A DNA stretch of 64,000 nucleotides from Sinotaia quadrata (GCA_028829895.1 CM054178.1:91019558-91083557), one strand, 5' to 3'. Counted from the stretch's first letter, positions 1 to 13,723 are shown. A program made the numbers and translations. Notes: generated by a model not told the origin, from the letters alone.

Positions 1-303
1 ACAGTTGAGTGCTCCAACATTAAATGTAATAAGTTCATTTCATCTGTAATAAAAAAGAGGTTTTTCTAAATTAACTTACAACTTATTTTTATGTGGGTAA
101 AAGGAATTAACAAATAGTCTCTGGTTTTCACAGTTTCTCCCCTTTGTTGACATACAATATTAATGTGGAGGACACATTTGTGTCAGGCATTAGTTTATTG
201 TATAATTATACTAAAACTGAAACCTTGTACTGTTTTGCTAAGCTTAACCAAAAAATTGAATTGTCATTAAATTAAAATATTAACAAAATAATTATTTACC
301 TAG

Positions 304-448
304 GTTTGACTGTGGTACTGGCAGTGCTGTGTTGCGCAGCCCTGTTGAAGTCATGATGGGTCAGTGGAACACCTTAATTGTAGCACGCAATGACAACCAG
401 GGTTCCCTCCAACTCAATGGTGCTGATGTTGTTGAAGGATCTGCACCA
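304..448 (+). CDS. EGFLAM: Pikachurin-like exon: LamG, middle part
   Basis: Acceptor ttacctag, donor gtatgt. Enters with one base of a split codon and ends in phase 0. Encodes FDCGTGSAVLRSP and GQWNTLIVARN, typical LamG beta-strand sequence (FD.GTG, GQW). Confidence 0.85.
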
Positions 449-3400
449 GTATGTTAGACATTTTTTTGTGTTTTATTTTACTTTATATATTTTTTAATAT
501 GTGTATAAACATTTTTTTTTTAATTAAAAATATTTTCTTATATTCTTTTTAGCCTCTATGTAATCTACTCGACACAGTGTTTAAATGGAAATGCAATACA
601 TCATAATTGTATTAATATACTATAATGATGAATAGATTTTCTCATTGTTTAATGTCTGGTGTTAAGTGCAAGCTGGATTGCTCACTTAAATCTTATGAAA
701 AATAATGAGCATAAATGTAGCTACATACTTTAAAATTTGACAAGTTTAGTTGAGGCATCTGATTATTTACACAGCTTTCTGAATTCGTTTAACGGTAATC
801 AGTATCTTCTTTGCTCTTTAAAAATAAATAAAATAAAACCATTTTCCAGGGACCATTTACACGCATTACTTTACGTCAAAATCTTTACCTTGGAGGCTTC
901 CCATATATGGATGTCATTGCATCGCGCATCAACACAAGCAAAACTTTTGTTGGATGCATACAAGAACTCATTGTCAATGGATACAGCTATGACTTTCGCT
1001 TGGGTGGACTTGTAGGAGATGCCGAATTTGGTATCAATGTTGGTGAGTTATGTGTGTTTTAATTAAATGTTTTAGAATTGAAATTAATATAATTACTCAT
1101 TTCAATTTTTTTATCTCCAGTTTTGGTGGTTGATATTAACAGTTTTAAAATATTTTAATTATTGGATTTGAGATGCTTCAATTCTTTTGGTTTGTCTTTC
1201 TCAAATTCTTAATTTTGAGACAGAATTAACTTAATTCATAAAGTTTCTGTTTAATTATTTTTATTGAAATTGAAAATTATTTCCCTGAGGAGTATTATTC
1301 TTTAGTGTTAACTGAAGCAGATTAGTCAGCAAGTTGTGCTGTTATGAATTCCTGCCTTCTCAGTTGAGACATCCATACAGATGTAAAGTGTCATTGTCTA
1401 GGCTGAGCAACATTTAGTTAAGACATTATATATTTAGTGTTAACTGAAGCAGATTAGTCAGCAAGTTGTGCTGTTATGAATTCCTGCCTTCTCAGTCGAG
1501 ACATCCATACAGAAGTAAAGTGTCATTGTCCAGGCTGAGCAACATTTAGTTAAGACATTATATATTCCAGAAATCTGTCAAGTGCCATTTCATTTATTTA
1601 TTAAAGAGTAATTTTCCATTAGAATACCTTGCCTGATTCTAATAATTATTTGTTAATCAGTTTGACATATGTGAATTAGTGTGATATTTATTTAATCTGT
1701 AATGTTTCATAAAAATTGAAAAGTTAAAGTATATTATTTTTGTGTTTGAAATATTTGAAAATCCAGAAAACTGTTACTATTTCTAGCATTTGTGAAATAC
1801 CAAAGATGTATTCTAATTCAGCTAACTTTTTTTGAGTGCTTTCAGACAGTAAATGGTTTAGGTTACTGCTTGTTATTTGTTGTTGTTGTTTTAAAGTCAG
1901 ATTGAAGTCACAAAGGTTGTCTAGATTTGCTTTGATTGTCATCTCAGTCAGCCCACAGCCTGTCTCCAGCAAACAACTTTTTTCATTTTTTTTTCAAATG
2001 TATGTCCCTTGACTCATCAAATGAAACATGTAAAGCAGACAGCTGTCTGACCCACATACTGACCCTACCTTTGCTATAAGATTGAATTTTGTCTTTCAAA
2101 TTAGTGGTGGCTTTGGATAACAGTTTGGAATTTCACTTCTCTTAAAAACATTTTTTTGTTTGTTTCAAATCAGGCTTGCCAAGCAATGCTGTTTTTCCTT
2201 CTTTTTTTCTTTTGATAACTTATCAAATTGATTATTGGTTTTTGGCTAGAACATGTTTCTTGATAGCAGTCCTTTCATTTTGTATCCTCAGTGGCTCATC
2301 TGATGTTACTAATTTATCCCTGTATACAACAGTTATAGTAACAGTAATTATGTATACTTACCCATGGAAATAGTGTAAAATTTAAAATGAAAATTGAATG
2401 TTGAATAGTTTGAGCCATATTTATGAAATGTGGAACTGATTGAAAATCTGGATCATTCCTTGCAGGGGATTGCAGTGAAGGACTCTGTGATAGTGTGACC
2501 TGCCAGAATAGTGGGACCTGTCATGTGAAAACAGCAGATTCATATATTTGCCTTTGTCCTATCGGTTTCCATGGGGACTTCTGTGAAAAAGGTGTACTCC
2601 TTAGTCATTTTTACCATTTTAAGAAAAAAAATTAATTTAAGATTTTAATTTAATTTAACTTAATTTTTAAATAATTACTAGTTTCTATTTATACTTATTG
2701 ATACATATAATAAAGAAGATTGCAGGAGTTCATTATTGATATTTAAATCATTGCACAATTCTCTGTAAATAATAATGCTATAGCACCCTCGTGTGTCTTT
2801 TAGCTACAGTTATTCTGTAATCTTAGATGGGGGTGTAATTACAAGAAACAAAATCAAATATATTTCAAAATTTTGTTTGATCTTAATTAATTCAGTGCAA
2901 GTCTACATTCAGATTCAAATCATTTAACAGTGTTGCAGAAAGAGTTTGATAAGTTTGACCTCATTTTGCGTCTGCAGAAACATTCCATTGTAACAGTTGA
3001 TCCTCTTCAATTCATTCTTAATGACACTTTCTAAACTGTTCATGAAATAATTAGCTGTATTACTTTCCATGCACAGAAGAAAATTTAGAGAATAATCTTT
3101 TAATATTTTTTAATATATTTTCAAATTAATATTTAATGGTTTTGGTGAATGTTTTACTATATATCTTTGGCACCAAACTTTATTTATTCAAATTATTATG
3201 ACTGCAGAAACTCCCGTACAAATTCCTCGCTTCAGTGGACACTCTCATCTGGAATTTGAAGGTCTGGGTCGATCAGTATTGGCTTACACAGAAATTGAGG
3301 CTGTAGTGAAACCGGAGTCCCCTGAAGGCATGATTTTGTACAATGGCTACAAACTTGACCGCAAAGGAGACTTTATCTCTTTGGTGCTCAGAAATGGTTA

Positions 3401-6400
3401 CGTAGAATTTAGTTTTGATCTGGGAACTGGGCCAGCCAGAATAAGGTGTGAATAGAAAGATCATTTGTTTTTTTAAAATTATTTTTATTTTATTCATAAA
3501 GTTCTACTGAGAAATGTTTTCAGATCTTTCATTATTATTTTTATGTGCATATATATATATTAAAGTTAATATTTAAATTTATATATTTAAGCATCTAGTA
3601 CATTTTTTTTTAAAATTCAGAATACTTCTTTTGTTTATGTGCAATTTATGAGGAAAAAAGTAACTTTATTATCATTTGAAGTTTGATTGAAAACCAGTCG
3701 ATTCTCTTTCAATTTCTTATCTTTTCCCCCCTCTTTAAAAATATTTCTCAAAATCTTTTATCAATAATTTTCTTGATTTATAATTATATAAAAAGTTAAA
3801 CAGTAGCCATTGTTTTTGACATTATTTAAAAATTTGTATATCTAGGAGTAAACATCCAATCTCACAGAATCAGTGGCACGTTATTCGTGCATCACGTACA
3901 GGGCTGGAAGGTGTACTAAAAATAGATGATCAGCCAGAGGTTGTCGGCCAGGCACAAGGAGCCTACACCCAGCTTACTCTTCTGGAGAACCTGTTTGTTG
4001 GTGGTCATCACAACTATGACCACACCTCCAAGCATGCAAACCTGACCTCCTCTTTCACTGGTTGTATTCAGAAGGTCCGTTAAGTAATGCTTTATTCATT
4101 GCCTAGTTATCGTCAACACTACACTTCTGATCAGAGAATTATGCTTGAGAGTTAATATGTTTAAATGCTGTTTTATAGTGTCTGCTAACAGATCCTTATT
4201 AGTATTATTGTTAAGTGTTTCTGGAGTATTTTCAGTTGTTTAAAAATTATAGTTGTTGCAGCAATAGTATTAATTAATTGTTGATATTTGTATTTATGAA
4301 ATTTTTTTATCCAATTAAGATTTTTTAATCAGTGTAGCATTGCTGGTCAAATGTATTTTACAGATCGTTATCAACAAACGACCCCTTGTAATGCTTGAAG
4401 ACAAACTGGATGGGAGAAACATTGAACCTTGTGAGCACCCTTGTGCTGGAGAACCTTGTATGAATGGTGGAGAGTGCTTAGCTGATGGAGAAGTTTATCA
4501 TTGCAACTGTTTACTGGGATTTAGCAACACGAACTGTGAAGATAGTAAGCAAACTTAATTATATCCACAAAGAGGTTGAAATATCATTAGCTCTTTTATA
4601 AAATATTAAACATTGTCTGTTTGGCACTTTTTTAAAGCCTGATCACCCTCAGAAAATTTTCATTTGGGAAGTGCAGAATAAGTATATACACATTAATTTA
4701 AAAAGTACAGGCTTATTTTTATCAAATAGATTGAAAGCTTATTGAAATGGAAAATGGTGTTACAAACTGTAACAGAGTAAATTAACAAATGAAAAACATT
4801 CCCTTCCTGCAATGAAATCAACAAATTCCTAATAAAAAATGTATAAAATAAAATAAAAATTAACCAAACAGAACATTACTATGTTACAGCTTAGTTCAGT
4901 GTCTGAATACTTATATATATACAGTAAAGCATTTAATTTTTTGACTTGTTGACGAAAATTACTTTTTTTATTTTATTTGATTTTGATCTTTATTTTGCTC
5001 TGTGTGTGTATGTGTATGTGAAAAGGCATACAAAATATTGATCCATTTATAAGAAAGATTAATTCACTAGAGCAAAGCACCATTTATGCTGAACATTTTG
5101 ATATGTATTATGTCCATTTTTGTGTTATCAGGATTCCCGCGCAGGTCTGGAATTCTTGAAAAAGTCTGAAATTTGAGTTAGTTTTTCAGGCCTGGAAAGA
5201 AAATCTGTAAAATGTCAAAGTAGTCTGAAAATAGTAATAAATTTGAGGATTTTTTAACTGTTCTCATTTCTGGGTAGTCTGCAGCCTAAAATTCGGAAAC
5301 TGGAAACAACCGACTTGCCTTGTTGCATTTGGAATAATTGCCTTTATCGGATAATATATGCCTTACATTTGGAGTAATTGCCCTTTTCGGATAATATATG
5401 CATAATAAGAAAGCGCGGGAGAGTGCAGCCATTGTGATTTTCCAATTTCTACTGAGCTTAATTGGCCAGAGAGGTCGGATTACAAGGAAAAAAAATCATT
5501 TATAAAGACTGTTCGAGGTATCGATCTGAAACCAATTGCATTGTCACACACCTATGGTCAACAACTTCGGACTTATATCAATTTGGTTATGAAATAATAT
5601 GATTCTTAGGCTACATCTTTATTTGATTAATTCCAATATATACAAGTCTGTTTTTTTTTAAAATAACAGTTTTGGGCATTCTTCTTCATCATCTTTCGAT
5701 TAATTTTTGTTTCCTTTCGATTCCCATAAGTTCATATTGATAAAAGAAATAAACATCTATGTTGATTTTTTTTCAATCTAGTCAACTTCATCATTCACAA
5801 AACCTACCCTCATCCCTTGAGAAGAGCCAGTTTTCACAAAAAACAACATTTTCTCAAAACTGCTTGCCAGAAATGCACCAATCTTTGCAGGAAGCAAGAA
5901 GAATCTATCCTGAGTCAAAAACAAAAAACAAAATTCAAATATCTTACAGTATTTCAGAGATATTTGCACCGGGGTGGTGCAGTTTTCGCATATGTATGTC
6001 ATAACTTGGGAACTGTTTTTCCAATTTCTAACCATATTTGTATATATTCTACTCATGCACGACATATACAAACCTGAATTATTTCACAATTTTCCATTAA
6101 TAACTTACAGAAATAATTAGCTTCATTAGCATTCAAAATGGCACATTTTCCATTACCACCATGTCGCATGACATTCCTTGCATACTTTTGCACACTGTAC
6201 TAATATACTTTTGACAATATTCGAAAGAGGCATCAGTTTACAATTGCTGGATATCAGTTTACAATTGCTGGATATCAGTTTACAATTGCTGGATATCAGT
6301 TTACAATTGCTGGATATCAGTTTACAATTGCTGGATATCAGTTTACAATTGCTGGATATCAGTTTACAATTGCTGGATATCAGTTTACAATTGCTGGATA

Positions 6401-9400
6401 TCAGTTTACAATTGCTGGATATCAGTTTACAATTGCTGGATATCAGTTTACAATTGCTGGATATCAGTTTACAATTGCTGGATATCAGTTGCAAACTTAT
6501 ACCTTCAAAATTTTGCATACTGCACAAAGTTAATTAAAGTCACCCTTTTTATCATTTTTGTCCCAAATACCAGAAAATATAAAGTAAATTTTTTAAAATC
6601 TCGGTAGTATTACACATTGGGCTATGAAGGAATAAACTATAATAACGTGTGCTGAGCATGATTCTGAAATTAGTTTGTAAAAATTTATAATATTTAGGGA
6701 ATATTTGCGTATGCATGAAAAATAAACACTAATTTCAAAAATTAATAACTTCACCAATTGCCAAAATTTAATTCTGTAAGTTAGAAACTTATGTACGCCA
6801 TACACACATGTCTAGAATATTTTTAGAAGAGCTTGGAAAACAAAAAAAGTTGCATTAACAACAAGCATACATAACAATGAAGGAAATACACTATTTTCGT
6901 TAAAATTCCTACATTTAATTAATATTTAGATATCTACAAATCTGAAAGCAACCAAAATTGGCATACATCAAACTGAATGTATTCTAAAACAGAAAAAAAT
7001 AGATTTCAGATGCCCTTGTTAACCCCGGAGATATTTGTTTTAGCCTCCCCACAAATATTGGATGTGAACATTTTCAAAGTTGTACGTCATAACATGGGAT
7101 CCATTGGTCCGAAAGCTTGAATTACATGTATTTGATAAATATTCTTTCTTAATTTCTGAAGATAATTAATTTAATTAGTGCAAAAATTTATCATTTCCTT
7201 TGACCGCCATTTTCAGTGATGTTGCTCGCATATTATTGCATATAGTAAGTGGGTGGATGGGGGCTTCTAAATATAGATTAAAAGATGGATTTGTCTTCTC
7301 CTTTGGTAAGAAGTTCTCCACCTATGGAAATATTGTGTGACAGTAAATGTTTGTCATTAATGATTGGAAGAGAGAAAACATTTACAACACCTGCATATCC
7401 GCCAAGTGAGAGAGACGAGTGGTGTCGTCAAGAGAATTATTAATAACATAAATTAAGATTCTCATCACTTGAAATTAGTTATGGGTGATTAAATAATAAT
7501 CATAACCAATAAGTAAGGTGGAGTAGGAATCACAAAACTAATAGAATCATAGTTGATTTATCCTAGAGGGTGTTTGTGCAACTTTCAGTGTTTGCGATAT
7601 TTTGCCTCTTTGTACACGGTTGAGAATCTAATGGCAATTTTTTTACGTTTGCCTCCCAACAGAAATGGAGAAATTGCCGACAAAACCCATGTTCAGTGGA
7701 GATAGTTTTCTCTTCTATACAGACAAAAATATTGTGAAAAGGTGAGTGTGGTTAAAGTTGGAATAAGTCTTTTTTTGTGATATTGTAGATTTTTAAGCAA
7801 GATTCACCAAGGGTGCTTTCTCAGACCCATCGAGTTGAAGAAAATTTTATGTGCTATGTTGTTAAAGATTGGTAAGAGCAATATCTCATTTATTTTTCAC
7901 TTTTTACTATTTTTTTTTTTTTAATGGTGTATTAATACTCTAATAAAAGTTTTTGTTTTTAATTATCTTCGAAGGAATTTAGTAACATTTTTTTTTTGTT
8001 GACCAAGAGCAAAGCCTCAGATTTCAACTCTATGGAAAAATTATTCCAGATTCAAAATTCAACCACCTTTGCAATTAATAGAACCTAGTTAATAGGCTTG
8101 TCCTAAAATTATTAGATAGCTAATAATAATTAAATAAATTAAAATTTGTAATCATTGATGTGGAAATATTTCAGATCATTACTATTTTAAAATAAATGAG
8201 TCTGTTACATTTAATTTGTCTCATGTAATTACTTTATGTCATAGACAAGCTGCCTGTCAACTTTTTTTGTTTATATCATTTTATCACTCGAACACACATT
8301 AATGTATATTTTTGTTTGTAAGTTAAGTATTTATGGGTTTTCTTTGTTTCAACATAAAATTAATTATTTATCGTGCTTAAAGAAGAAAACATAGAGAGAT
8401 TTAAAAGTATGATTTTTCCACATTAACTAAGTAAAATGTTTGCCTGCATTTTGTTTCACTAAGTAATATGTTCTGTTTATTGGCTTTTTAAAAACAACCA
8501 TGTATTAGTGCCAAAATATCTATTCTGCAGAGTTTCAGGAAACAAAATGGACCTTCAGATTCACATCAAGCCCAAAGGTCGCAATGGATTGCTGTTTTGG
8601 AGTGGACAAGATATAATGACAGTGAACAGTGACTACATAGCCCTTGGATTTTTAGATGGCAGTCTCCAACTGCGTTATAATTTGGGCAGTGGTGAGGCTC
8701 TCATTGGCTTCAATGATTCTCGACTCTTTGATGGAGATTGGCATTTTGTTCGTGTTCAGAGGTAAAAGTTGTTCTTCAAAGTTTTTCCTTAATTACATAC
8801 ATCCACATACATGACACAAACTTTTCTTTACTGAAGAATGAAGAATTCTTTAATGAAGAATTACTTCTGATTTTATTTTCTTAATTTCTGCATATTTGAT
8901 TACTCAGTTGAATTTTTTGTCTTGGTTTTAAAATATTTTTGTTGCACTTGCTCTCTGTGTGATAAATTAGCATGTTTTGCAATGATAGTGTGTTGTATAT
9001 CAAGAAAGTCATATTGTGTTTACATATGATTCTGAAAGAGACAATCGAGATGCTTATATGGAGGTGGACTCACAAGAAATTGTTGAGGGGAGTGCTCCTG
9101 GAAGCTACACCATGCTCAACACAAACAGAGTAGTCTATCTTGGTAAGTTTCCATATCCTACTATTAAAAATATATTCCATTTCATAGTTTCTTAACTCCA
9201 CATTGTTGTACCATGAAAGGTTTGGTGGCCCCATGATAATCTGTCAACATTGTACCAAGAAAGGGTTGTACAGAGCACTTAAATATTGTCTCTTGCACTG
9301 AAGATAGATTAACCTTTGAGAGTACAGGCATGGCTATGTGTTGCAAGTTGACTAGATTCTTTATCAAGAACTAGTTTTTATTATTTTCAAATAAATATGT

Positions 9401-11088
9401 GATTTTAAATATGCAGTATGTCTAGAAATACAGTAGTAAATTTGGACTTGTAAATAGATCTTAATGCTTTTGAAACAAGGGTTGTTTATGTACTCTTGAC
9501 TGTATTACAGTCTTGTTTTTTTAAAAGTCCTTTTCTCACTAATATTCATGGTTATAGTATGCTATATTTTGTCTAGCAGACATCTTACTTTCATTTAGGG
9601 CACATTATAGAATTTCCAAAATTATATATAGTTTTGTGCAGTTATTATTAATACTTTGACTGCTGATATGTTGGAGTTGTTTTTTTAAACTAGCAAAAAT
9701 GCATTTCTTGGGAACTGACTGAAAAGATTTTCTCAATGAATTAAGTAAGACAATAATTACAGTAGACTCTTGATTATCTGGGACTAGGGTAATTGGGATA
9801 ATTAAACATACACAAATATATGCAAAATATGGATTGTGAAAGTGGCTGCTGAAAATGAAATTGAGAAATATGGGATACAAGAAGAAATGTGATTCAGCAT
9901 CACATCCAAGGATAAATAACTGGTTATATGTGTTGTGGAGACATAGTATTCTGTTGTTATTGCATACAAGTAATTTTGAGGCTGGAAAACTCCTATATGA
10001 TCATGTTAAAACAGATAAAGTTTGAGCTTTCTATAGAACTAAAACTATAAAATAATTAACAAATCTTAAAACAGGTTTGCCTGTCAAGACATTAATGAAT
10101 GAGTACACTTAGGTGATGACTTAAGAGTGTGACATATATTGTGAGAAACAAAAAAATTAATTAATCCAGTTTGCCGAATGTCTGACTGCATGAGTGGTAT
10201 TTCATTCCTGAAAATAATGAAAATCTCTTGTTTGGTGATTTGACAAAGCAATTTTTATTTTTATATTTCAACCAACAGAGGGCTGAAAGAATCCTGGTTT
10301 CAAATGCTTTCTGTGCAGTACAGAGTGAATTGAAATTAAATGGGGAGGAGGATAGTTAATGCTGCTGGTTGATTGATGAGAATAAATTTAAAATCCAGGG
10401 TTTTTTTGCTTTCTTATTTCAGTAATGAATAAATATGACCATATACATTCATACACACAAGGTTTCCCTAACATGCACAGTATTTTGAAAAATGTTTTTG
10501 TACAGATTATATTGATGGTGAATTAGCCAGGATTTTGATTATCAGATAATAGCAAGTCGACTGTACTGCAAATTCAGTTAGATTTTCATAAACAAATTTA
10601 GATTTATATAACTCAGACCTACTGTAGAAATGCTACTCTTTAATATTTCAGATTATTTATTACAGTTGACTTATTGTAAACCTCACTCATAAATTAGATG
10701 TGAAAAATACACGACTCCTGGGTGGATGTACTGATTTCTTATATTTGACGTGCAATCAGTCTTCATATGACTCCACAAATTGATTATGAAGATTGTACAG
10801 GATTTTGGTGTATGTAACCTACTTGTTATATTACCAAAAAAACACATTGTAGCACTTTTATTTGCAGGTTTGAAAGCTTTCATGTATACTCTACCATCTT
10901 GTTATTTTCTTTGAACTCATGCCTTGACAGGTGGAATGCCGAATGTTGCTGAGGGAACAGGGGACATATTCACTTCGAACTATGTGGGCTGTGTGAAGGA
11001 CGTAATGTTGGCAACGGATTTGCAAATCAAGTTACTGGATCATGCGCAAGGAGGTCGAAATGTGCAACAATGTCGAAAACATCTCTGA
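304..11088 (+). CDS. EGFLAM: Pikachurin-like matrix protein, C-terminal part (10 exons, 5' end outside window)
   Basis: Secreted extracellular-matrix protein of the agrin/pikachurin class. In vertebrates pikachurin works at photoreceptor synapses by binding dystroglycan through its laminin-G domains; the role in this animal is unknown. Joining exons 304-448, 850-1042, 2466-2591, 3208-3445, 3846-4074, 4364-4544, 7663-7741, 8531-8761, 9039-9142 and 10931-11088 gives 560 residues with consistent phases and a TGA at 11086-11088. Domain order: end of LamG (1-112), EGF (about 115-152), LamG (about 160-325), EGF (about 332-369), LamG (about 375-560). Each EGF has six cysteines, plus an extra one just before it that can pair with the GC motif of the preceding LamG. 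The last LamG has KRVSG, a WSG..MT..SDYIALG stretch and a C-terminal cysteine four residues before the end, which resemble pikachurin more than agrin from memory. The N-terminal FN3 part is upstream of the window. Agrin or EYS relatives are the alternative. Confidence 0.85.
850..1042 (+). CDS. EGFLAM: Pikachurin-like exon: LamG, C-terminal part
   Basis: Acceptor ttttccag, donor gtgagt; phase 0 to 1. Encodes NLYLGGFP followed by TFVGCIQELIVNG, the characteristic end of a LamG domain. Confidence 0.85.
1301..1562. repeat. Direct duplication, two copies of a 131-bp unit, in a pikachurin intron
   Basis: Bases 1301-1431 and 1432-1562 are near-identical, starting tttagtgttaactgaagcag. No coding signal. 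Confidence 0.9.
2466..2591 (+). CDS. EGFLAM: Pikachurin-like exon: EGF repeat
   Basis: Acceptor ccttgcag, donor gtgtac; phase 1 to 1. Seven cysteines: the first pairs with the preceding LamG by family analogy, and the other six form an EGF fold ending CLCPIGFHGDFCEK. Confidence 0.88.
3208..3445 (+). CDS. EGFLAM: Pikachurin-like exon: second LamG, N-terminal half
   Basis: Acceptor actgcag, donor gtgtga; phase 1 to 2. Encodes PRFSGHSHLEF, GMILYNG and DRKGDFISLVL, close to the agrin/pikachurin LamG consensus. Confidence 0.9.
3846..4074 (+). CDS. EGFLAM: Pikachurin-like exon: second LamG, C-terminal half
   Basis: Acceptor atatctag; donor gtccgt is a weak match after GT. Phase 2 to 0. Encodes NQWHVIRASR, NLFVGGH and SSFTGCIQK. 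Confidence 0.85.
4364..4544 (+). CDS. EGFLAM: Pikachurin-like exon: LamG end and EGF repeat
   Basis: Acceptor attttacag, donor gtaagc; phase 0 to 1. After LDGRNIEPC comes a six-cysteine EGF including CMNGGECLADG and CNCLLGFSNTNCED. Confidence 0.9.
6230..6489. repeat. 21-bp minisatellite, about 12 units, in the 3.1-kb pikachurin intron
   Basis: Unit atcagtttacaattgctgg plus at. The period is a multiple of three, so both strands stay open (ISLQLLD on plus, ISSNCKL on minus), but this is repeat, not a gene. Confidence 0.95.
7245..7500 (+). mobile_element. Dispersed repeat copy 1 (unclassified, probably a non-autonomous element)
   Basis: About 250 bp matching 61585-61835 in reverse complement. 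Shared blocks include gatggatttgtcttctcc, ccacctatggaaa, atatccgccaagtgagagag and attaagattctcatcact. No coding capacity or clear termini were seen. Confidence 0.7.
7663..7741 (+). CDS. EGFLAM: Pikachurin-like exon: linker and start of last LamG
   Basis: A short exon (79 nt) found by phase continuity: acceptor cccaacag, donor gtgagt, phase 1 to 2. It encodes MFSGDSFLFYTDKNIVKR, matching the start of the terminal LamG domain, and joins the next exon as KRVSG. It follows a 3.1-kb intron (4545-7662). Confidence 0.85.
8531..8761 (+). CDS. EGFLAM: Pikachurin-like exon: last LamG core
   Basis: Acceptor attctgcag, donor gtaaaa; phase 2 to 2. Encodes NGLLFWSGQD, SDYIALGFLDG, RYNLGSGEA and DGDWHFVRVQR. 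Confidence 0.92.
9039..9142 (+). CDS. EGFLAM: Pikachurin-like exon: last LamG, continued
   Basis: Acceptor attctgaaag (weak pyrimidine tract), donor gtaagt; phase 2 to 1. Encodes RDNRDAYMEVDSQ then NTNRVVYLG, the penultimate strands of the LamG fold. Confidence 0.85.
10931..11088 (+). CDS. EGFLAM: Pikachurin-like terminal exon with stop
   Basis: Acceptor ccttgacag; phase 1 in. Encodes GGMPNVAEG, NYVGCVKDVML and a C-terminal DHAQGGRNVQQCRKHL before TGA. Vertebrate pikachurin ends in a similar way, with a cysteine close to the C terminus. Confidence 0.9.
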
Positions 11089-13723
11089 ATCAGAGGAAGG
11101 TTCACATCTTTTCCTTAGCTCACAAGCAACCACAGACATACAGTATATTTACAGATGCATATACCAAATACACATGGACTTAGAAGCCTAAGGAAAAATA
11201 ACTGTGAGCAGTTCACACCAAAACAGAATATATGATGAACAGAAAACTGAAACAATTAGTTTTCATTTCTGAGAGTTGCATAAATGTGAAATCAGTGTGT
11301 TTGTTTAGTTGGTATGTGTTGCTGGGCCAGAGAGAAACAGTCATGAAGTATTTATTAGTTTAAAATGCGCTTGTGTCAAGCCCATACTTTTACTTTCATA
11401 GCTTCAGTGCCTAAGCAAGACTGCTAGTAAATTCTAGTGAAACCTAAATCACTTATGTTTGACAGAAGGGTGACTGTAGCCAGCAAAGAGAATTCAGTTC
11501 CACCCTCTTTGTGATACCTAGTAACATTGACACAATGGACGGTGTATTGTTTAATGACCCTACCCCACCCCATTTTATAGGTTGTTTTACTGATTCTTGC
11601 CACTGCCTCTGAATGGACATTGTCCTAAGAGCATCTGCTGAAAATAGCTCTGAATGAAATAAGTAAATGTAGTCAACTGAGCTGTAGAAGTGTGTCACTT
11701 CATTTGTGTCAGATCTTGGACCAGGAATTGCAAGCATGGCTTGCATTTAAACAACATTTAAATAAAATCAGATCAGATTGACTGCTCAAGGTTGATTGGA
11801 GATGGTGGATATATTATTAAATACGAGGCTATAAACATAACACTGTGACTAGAAAGGAAATGGTTTTAAATATGTTTCAGAACTTTTTTTGTGCTACTTT
11901 GTTGACAAGAAGCTCTGATATGTTTGATTACATTTGTATACTGTATATGCAATTTTTATGTGTAAGATATAAAGCAGGGAGTAAAATACTGATGGAGCAT
12001 TATATCTGCAAATGTAATTAAAGCCTGTACCAAGACTGAAACAAATAAATGTAGAGGATAGATTTGAATAAGAGTACTTCATGGAGAGAAGTGCAGCATA
12101 TAAGCAGGAAGATGTTAAAAAAATCTTCAGACTTGTTTTCATGCTAAATTTATATTTATTTATTTATTATTTTATATATCATCAGGAACATGGTGGATGG
12201 TTTTTTTTTTCACAATTGCACCCTTTCAGTGAAGCAACAAATTATTTCTAAAAAGAAAATCTGTGTATGTGTTTACTAGAGTGCTTTGCTTCTTTGTTAT
12301 AACAGAATGTGTTAATATTTATTTATTTTTTATCATTTTTGATGGACCTTAGCTGAAAACTGATTCTGTTGTACCTGGCTTTTTTCTTCAAATGTAAAAG
12401 TAGGCATATATCAGATAAAAGGAGTTAACTTCTGTACAAGCCAGTCTTGATTATGCTCCCTTGGCATTCAGATTACATATCAAGCTTTTGTTACCAATAC
12501 CATTATGGAATTTGTGCAATGTACATATTTTTAGTCTACATAAATGTTCAGTGTATTTTCACTTGGAAATTGTTTATTTATTTTTTTATAGATTTATTAT
12601 TGGCTTAAGAATCGTGTAATTGTATTTTTTATACTCTTCAACTAAAGCCATTTCAGTCTGCTTGCTTTACATTGTTTTTTCTAAATTCAGTAGATGTTTA
12701 AATTAAAAGGCGTATTTAATTGTGATCCATTTTTGAGCTTAGCTTTCTTACCCATGCATTCACCTATATATTACACTGAGTAATGATGCACTAAAACAGC
12801 ACTATTCTTCTTTCACCTTTCAAAATGCATTTCATTACTTGACAAGAGACATTTAAAAAAATTACATTTCTGTAATTACATTAATCCGCCTATACTTCTA
12901 TTTATCAGAAATTGGCCAAATATCAAATTCAGTACAGAGCAATTTTTTTTCTCTCTCTCATTGCTTCATGTGATAAAGCTAATATCAAATTCAGTACAGA
13001 ACAAATTTTTTTCTCTCTCTCTCATTGCTTCATGTGATAAAGCTAATGGGTCCAGGCATTCTCAGTCTCAAAAAGTTAATATGCTTGCAAAATTTTAAAA
13101 TATAATCTGAGCATTTTATCTAAATAAATATTTGTATGAGTGTGCAGAATGTTGTGTCTACTTCAGTAGTGATAGACATTGCTAGACTTAACTGGAAAAA
13201 GACAGGTGGAGTTGTATGACAAATCATTCAGTGCACTAATTCATTCATGCTGTAGTTGTAAAGTTGGTGCTGGTAAAATGGACTCGATATATTTATTTAA
13301 TTAATTATACTCTTAATTAATTATGTGTACAGAAAAGCATCATAATATTAAGAAAAGATGATTATTATTAATAATACATTTATTGAAGCATAAATAAGAC
13401 TTATCACTTAAGTGTAGAATCTTCATGTGTTTTTGAAAGAATTAATTCTAAAATTTAATGTGTAAAATGTATACATATTGCCAGAATTAGGTATTCAGAT
13501 TTATTTTGAACTTTATGGTAACTTGTGTCATTCTCAGTGCTTTGCCTATGTGATTGAAATACTTCATGTTTTATTTTTTAAATTTATGTATTTTACAATT
13601 ATAGTGCTGTTTGTACTCCCCACTCTACATATCTTGGAATATACTTATTTAATGCGACTGATATGGAATCATACTCCATGCAGTTATTTCATAGGTGATG
13701 TATAATATTCATCACATTATTGG
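11089..13723. other. 3' UTR and intergenic DNA, no gene seen
   Basis: AT-rich sequence after the pikachurin-like stop. The only structure seen is a two-copy 62-bp duplication at 12921-13047 around tatcaaattcagtacaga and a CT-rich run. Reading frames here are short and resemble no family. Confidence 0.6.
11761..11766 (+). other. Candidate polyadenylation signal of the pikachurin-like gene
   Basis: This AATAAA lies 673 bp after the stop codon. Further AATAAA motifs follow (for example near 12044), so the true 3' end cannot be fixed from sequence. Confidence 0.3.

Noticed and set aside
737..1015. 92-codon plus frame overlapping a pikachurin exon
   Set aside because: It is in a different frame from the LamG reading of exon 850-1042 and is a shadow.
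6153..6537. Open frames on both strands over the 21-bp array
   Set aside because: Produced by repeat periodicity; no family, no splice context.
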